DNA from: Limimaricola sp964022235
GTDB taxonomy: Bacteria; Pseudomonadota; Alphaproteobacteria; Rhodobacterales; Rhodobacteraceae
Direction of reading: 5' to 3'
Length of the DNA stretch: 64,000 bases
NCBI RefSeq assembly: GCF_964022235.1
Contig: NZ_CAXHZL010000010.1
Span: 92,833 to 156,832 of the forward strand
How positions within the stretch are numbered: the stretch's first letter is position 1; every line of letters starts with the position of its first letter. A program made the position numbers and the translations under genes. Shown here piece after piece: positions 60,485 through 64,000 of this stretch. The notes under the pieces were generated by a model, which was not told the origin of the DNA, ran no database searches, and was given only the letters and a program-made list of their open reading frames with translations.

Positions 60485-61879
60485 ATGATCAGGACATTCC
60501 TCGCCGTCTCGGCGGCGGCACTGGCCGTCGCGGGACAGGCCATGGCGCAGGACAAGCTTCCGGCGGAATTCCCGCCCGAAAGCTACAGTGCGAACCAGTA
60601 TGTCGACAGCGAAGGCTGCGCCTTCATCCGCGCGGGCATCGGCGGCATGACCAACTGGATCCCGCGGATGAGCCGCGAGCGCGAGCCCTTGTGCGGCTTT
60701 CAACCCAGCCGCACCGCTGCCGCGGCGCTTCCCGTGATCGCCGATCCGGCACCCGAGCGCCCCGCCGCGGCCAAGCCCGCCGCCAACCCCACGCCCGCGT
60801 CCGCCGCTGCGCCGACACGCGCGACCTCGACGTCGGCCCCGGTCTCGGCGCGGGTGCGCGCTCCCGAACCCGCCGCTACCCGCGCGACACCGCCGGTGCT
60901 GACCCGCTCGGCCTTCTGTGATGGCCGGAGCGGTCCGCAGCCAGGCTATGTGAGCAGCACCACCGGCGAGACCATCGTGTGCGGCGCGCCCCGCCGGGCC
61001 GATCCCGCGGCGCCGTTGCGCGGTGCTTACACATTGGCCGCGGTCTGTGCCGATATGGCCGCCACGGGGCGACGCTACGTGCTGCAAGGCAGCGGTGAGC
61101 CGGTAAGCTGCGGCCCGCAGCGCGCCACGGCGCACATGCCGGGCACGCGCCTCGCCGCGACCCGCCTGCCTGCGGTCCCGTCCGGCCCCGCCTCGGGTGT
61201 CGTCCCCGGTGCCCCGATCGCTGCCGGACGTGCGCCGGTCGTGGCCTCGGTGGTCGGACGCTGCGATCTCGGCCCCGAGTCCGGCCATGCGTTGATCGGT
61301 CCGGGGGCCTATCCGCGCCGGTGCGGCCCACAGGCGCAATCGCCCTCGGGCCTCGGCAACGCCGCCCGGATCGAGCCGCAGGGCGCGGCGGGGGTGTTGG
61401 CCTTCCTCGATCCGCAGGCCGACGCGCTGCGCCGTGCCGCCGCCGCCGTGCCGCTTCCCGATCCCGTCGCACCGCCGCTGGGCTACAGCAGTGCTTGGGA
61501 TGACGGGCGGCTCAACCGGAACCGCGGCGTGCGCATCATCGAGCGCGCGGGTGCGAGGCAGGTGCGCGCGCCGGTGCTCGCGGCCCCCGTGACGGTGCCC
61601 ACGGCAATCGTCGCACGGGTGTCGACCAGTTCGGCACCCGTCTCTGGGCCAGCGTCGTCGGCTACGGGGCGCTTCGTGCAGGTCGGAAGCTACGGCGAAG
61701 CCGCCAACGCCGAGCGCGCCGCTGCCCGGCTCCGGGCGATGGGCATGCAGGTGGCGCGGGGCCAGAGCGGCGGGCTGCAGGTGGTCGCGACCGGTCCCTA
61801 TGCCGAAGGCGCACCGCTGGCGCAGGCGCTGGGCGCGGTGCGGGCAGCGGGCTACCGCGACGCCTTCACGCGCAACTGA
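60485..61879 (+). CDS. Secreted SPOR-domain protein with repeated Cys-pair units
   Basis: The 464-residue product has a signal peptide (ending GQAMA) and ends in a SPOR domain (about 390-464, FVQVGSYGEAANAERAAARL), which binds peptidoglycan denuded of stem peptides at the septum. Between them are Pro/Ala-rich linkers and four units each with a Cys pair about 20-25 residues apart followed by Gly: C45/C70, C145/C166, C188/C209 and C260/C280. These suggest four small disulfide-closed modules. A cell-division or wall role is inferred from SPOR only. The start is ATG 60485 behind GGGGGCAGGGG. Confidence 0.85.
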   Translation: MIRTFLAVSAAALAVAGQAMAQDKLPAEFPPESYSANQYVDSEGCAFIRAGIGGMTNWIPRMSREREPLCGFQPSRTAAAALPVIADPAPERPAAAKPAANPTPASAAAPTRATSTSAPVSARVRAPEPAATRATPPVLTRSAFCDGRSGPQPGYVSSTTGETIVCGAPRRADPAAPLRGAYTLAAVCADMAATGRRYVLQGSGEPVSCGPQRATAHMPGTRLAATRLPAVPSGPASGVVPGAPIAAGRAPVVASVVGRCDLGPESGHALIGPGAYPRRCGPQAQSPSGLGNAARIEPQGAAGVLAFLDPQADALRRAAAAVPLPDPVAPPLGYSSAWDDGRLNRNRGVRIIERAGARQVRAPVLAAPVTVPTAIVARVSTSSAPVSGPASSATGRFVQVGSYGEAANAERAAARLRAMGMQVARGQSGGLQVVATGPYAEGAPLAQALGAVRAAGYRDAFTRN

Positions 61880-61941
61880 GCCTACAGCCTGCGCGCGGCG
61901 TCGTGGCTGTAGGGTAGGGTCAGGGACTTTCGATTGCCGGG

Positions 61942-62952
61942 TCAGCCGCGGCAGATGCCCTGCAGGCTGACCCAGTCGCCGTCCGAGACCACGGGTCCCG
62001 CGCTTGCCGCGGGCTCGGCGGCAATCAGCACCGCCGACACCGCGCCCTCGGGATCGGTGGCGCGCGCCCAGGGGCCGATCGGCACGCCCGCGGCCGCGAA
62101 CTGCTCGAGCAACTGCGAGTCATCGGGGCGCGGGGCGGGGGTCTCAGCCAGATGCACCGCCTGCGCTTGCAGCGTTTCGGTCGGGATGTCCCCGGTTGTC
62201 AGCAGCTTGAGCACGGTGCCAAAACCCGCTTCGCGCAGCAGATCGTCGAGCGGATCATGGGCCTTGCGACTTGCCGCCGTGGCCAACACGTGGCCCGCGA
62301 TCACCGCCGGTTCCTCGGCGGTCTCGACCAGTTCCTGTGGCAACACGATGATGCCGCCCGGAAGGTACAGCGGACCGGCGAGCCCCTCGGGCACCACCAC
62401 GATCTGCCCGCCGCCCCGGCCCAGAAGCCTGTCGCGCATACGCCCTAGCGCCTCGCTGCCCAAAGGGTCGCGGCAAGTGGGGCCGGTGATCTTCTGCACC
62501 ATGCCCAAGAGCGTCGCCCCGAGCTCCGACCGCTTGCCCGGCGGCACCACGCTCAGCGTCTGCTGCATCAGCGCGCCGGGTAGCCAGAACACTGCGAGCC
62601 CCAGTCCGAGCGCCACGCTGCCCGCGATCACGCCCTGTCGCAGGCGGCCCGGGCGGGGCTGACGCGCGGCGACGGCACGGCGCACTTTCTCGAGCGCGCC
62701 GATCATGGTGTCGTCCTCGATCTCGAGCGTCTCGCTCGCCTCGGCGTCGGGGGCATAGATTGCCGGGCGCGTGCCGGGGTTGAGCCGGTGCAGGGCGGGC
62801 AGCGACCAATGCGTCACCGGCAGGCCGCTCTCGTCCGAGAGCACAAGGGTGGCTTCGCCAAAGGAGATCGTCACCGGACGCGGCTCCGCCTCCGGTTCAG
62901 AGAACCAGACGCCTTCCGTTTCCAACCGAGCGAATTCCTTGAGTGCGGTCAT
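61942..62952 (-). CDS. Membrane-anchored M48-like protein lacking the zinc motif
   Basis: The 336-residue protein has an N-terminal cytoplasmic part (with ALEIEDDTMIGALEKVRR-like features), one membrane helix (about 106-128) and a periplasmic part. LYLPGGIIVLPQELVETAEE, then PAVIAGHVLATAASR, resembles the M48 stretch LPGG-x-I-x-V-x-x-x-L-...-VLAHExxH, but the HExxH position reads AGHVLA. It therefore looks like a pseudo-protease. The start is ATG 62952 with AAAGGAACG upstream. The function is unknown; a scaffold or ligand-binding role is a guess. Confidence 0.7.
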   Translation of the reverse strand: MTALKEFARLETEGVWFSEPEAEPRPVTISFGEATLVLSDESGLPVTHWSLPALHRLNPGTRPAIYAPDAEASETLEIEDDTMIGALEKVRRAVAARQPRPGRLRQGVIAGSVALGLGLAVFWLPGALMQQTLSVVPPGKRSELGATLLGMVQKITGPTCRDPLGSEALGRMRDRLLGRGGGQIVVVPEGLAGPLYLPGGIIVLPQELVETAEEPAVIAGHVLATAASRKAHDPLDDLLREAGFGTVLKLLTTGDIPTETLQAQAVHLAETPAPRPDDSQLLEQFAAAGVPIGPWARATDPEGAVSAVLIAAEPAASAGPVVSDGDWVSLQGICRG

Positions 62953-63128
62953 CGTTCCTTTCGCGGCCCGAATGTCCCGGCCTGCCGTTTCGGTGAACAT
63001 AGCTCTGGGGTTGGGCGAGGAACAGGGGCTGCGAGAGCCTGTGGCATGCGAGACGCACAGGAACCGAGGCCGTGTCGACACCGGATCGCGACAGGGTCGG
63101 AAGAAACCTAGTCGGAAGGATAGGAAGT

Positions 63129-63160
63129 GGCCCGCGACAGGGGCAAGTCTGTCGCGGGCC
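63129..63160 (-). terminator. Hairpin after the fadJ-like gene
   Basis: GGCCCGCGACAG (63129-63140) pairs perfectly with CTGTCGCGGGCC (63149-63160). The T-run is poor, so termination strength is uncertain. Confidence 0.6.
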
Positions 63161-63168
63161 TCGTTGGG

Positions 63169-64000
63169 TCAAGCGGCGCGCGCGGCGCGGCCGTCGCCGT
63201 AACGGTCGTAGAAGGAGGCTCCCGACTGCGCCATTTTGCGCAGCAGCGCCGGACAGGCGAAGCGGTCGCCATGCTTCGCCGTGAGCGCGTCGCAGCGCTC
63301 GGCGGCAAAGCCCGCGCCGATCATGTCGAGCCACGAGAACGGACCTCCCGACCACGGCGCGAAGCCCCAGCCGAGAATGGCCGCCACGTCGCCTTCGCGG
63401 ATGTCGGTCAACACCCCGTCCTCGAAGGCGCGCACGGCCTCAAGCACCTGAGCGAAGAGCAGCCGCTGCTGCACCTCCACGAGGTCGGGCTGCTCTTCGG
63501 AGACCGCGTAGCGCTCGGACAGGCCTTCCCAGAGACCCGTGCGTTGGCCCTTGTCGTCGTAGGCATAGAAGCCCGATTTCGACTTGCGCCCCATCCGGCC
63601 CTGATCGGCCATCCAGAACAACACCTCGTCCACCGCCGCGTCGGGATAGGCGTCGCCCATCGCCGCCTTGGTTGCCTTGGCGATTTTCACGCCAAGGTCG
63701 ATCGAGGTCTCGTCAACGAGCTGTAGTGGGCCAAGCGGCATGCCGACGAGACGCGCCGCGTTCTCGATCAGCGCCGGCTCCACCCCCTCGGCGACCATGC
63801 GGATGCCTTCATTGATATAGGGGATGATGCAGCGGTTGGCGTAGAAGAAGCGCGCGTCGTTGACGACGATCGGCGTCTTGCGGATCTGACGCGTGAAGTC
63901 GAGCGCCTTGGCCACGGCGACATCGCCGGTCTTTTCGCCCTTGATGATCTCGACCAGCATCATCTTGTCGACCGGCGAGAAGAAGTGGATGCCGATGAAG
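63169..64000 (-). CDS. 3-hydroxyacyl-CoA dehydrogenase/enoyl-CoA hydratase (FadJ/FadB-like), C-terminal part (runs off right edge)
   Basis: The visible 276 or so residues are the end of the multifunctional beta-oxidation protein: FIGIHFFSPVDKMMLVEIIKG, TPIVVNDARFFYANRCIIPY and SKSGFYAYDDKG belong to the 3-hydroxyacyl-CoA dehydrogenase C-domains, followed by the second C-domain repeat ending GWGFAPWSGGPFSWLD. The N-terminal hydratase and the NAD-binding domain lie outside the window. An apparent internal ATG at 63963 is not the start. Confidence 0.93.
   Translation of the reverse strand, partial: FIGIHFFSPVDKMMLVEIIKGEKTGDVAVAKALDFTRQIRKTPIVVNDARFFYANRCIIPYINEGIRMVAEGVEPALIENAARLVGMPLGPLQLVDETSIDLGVKIAKATKAAMGDAYPDAAVDEVLFWMADQGRMGRKSKSGFYAYDDKGQRTGLWEGLSERYAVSEEQPDLVEVQQRLLFAQVLEAVRAFEDGVLTDIREGDVAAILGWGFAPWSGGPFSWLDMIGAGFAAERCDALTAKHGDRFACPALLRKMAQSGASFYDRYGDGRAARAA

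Noticed and set aside
1..64000. tRNA/rRNA genes, CRISPR arrays, insertion sequences, phage genes, replication origin
   Set aside because: No T-loop/acceptor pattern, regular spacer-repeat array, transposase or integrase motif, or DnaA-box cluster was seen. A tRNAscan or Infernal run would settle the RNA genes.

Overview
The window is GC-rich, densely packed bacterial chromosome. Gene content points to an alphaproteobacterium of the Rhodobacteraceae: a GcrA cell-cycle regulator, an Fds-type NAD-dependent formate dehydrogenase operon, a SitABCD manganese transporter with Mur-like operators, an HWE histidine kinase, and tight ATGA/TGATG-coupled operons. Genus and species cannot be fixed by reading alone. 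No tRNA, rRNA, CRISPR array, transposase or prophage gene was seen. The only compositionally foreign stretch is an AT-rich patch at about 46.14-47.38 kb.

Layout. 0-6 kb: the 5' part of carB (minus strand, runs off the left edge), then pabB-pabC (folate p-aminobenzoate branch) and aspS with a near-consensus promoter. 6-8.2 kb: dgkA, a hemolysin-III-like membrane protein, an M48 lipoprotein protease and a small conserved protein. 8.3-15.9 kb, minus strand: a hemerythrin-like gene, a LysR regulator and the fdsG-fdsB-fdsA-fdhD-fdsD operon. 16.2-22.1 kb: a complete opp-type peptide ABC importer with a 3' terminator. 22.2-25.7 kb: a decayed acetyltransferase pseudogene, a response regulator/HWE kinase pair and rimO. 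25.7-29.3 kb: sitABCD, with two palindromes in front of sitA. 29.4-30.3 kb: an ArsR regulator and an SRPBCC protein with matching operators.

30.5-35 kb: a small membrane protein, an apparently gene-free stretch that ends in a terminator, gcrA, an ABC-2 permease with a GNAT, and a converging DrrAB-like exporter. 35.1-39.2 kb: an arginine block (argD, argF) interleaved with two GNAT genes and followed by a HAD hydrolase; argD is preceded by a 14-codon leader ORF ending in four Arg codons. 39.2-46.1 kb: NUDIX, hrpB, rpmB, meaB, a small lipoprotein and lepA. 46.1-47.6 kb: the AT-rich patch with two unrecognised genes, one apparently frameshifted, then a DUF3072 gene. 47.7-55.8 kb: an esterase, glyA, nadK, prpE, maeB and a second DUF3072 gene. 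55.9-60.4 kb: a nucleoside-salvage operon cdd-deoA-deoB-add-upp with every junction overlapping. 60.5-64 kb: a SPOR-domain protein with repeated Cys pairs, a membrane-anchored M48-like protein that has lost its zinc motif, and the 3' part of a fadJ-like gene that runs off the right edge.

The most notable non-genic signals are the arginine leader before argD, the sit and ArsR operators, several promoters placed so that the mRNA would begin at or near the start codon (lepA, arsR and two small genes), and a dispersed 19-bp element of GAGTATTT type at gene ends.
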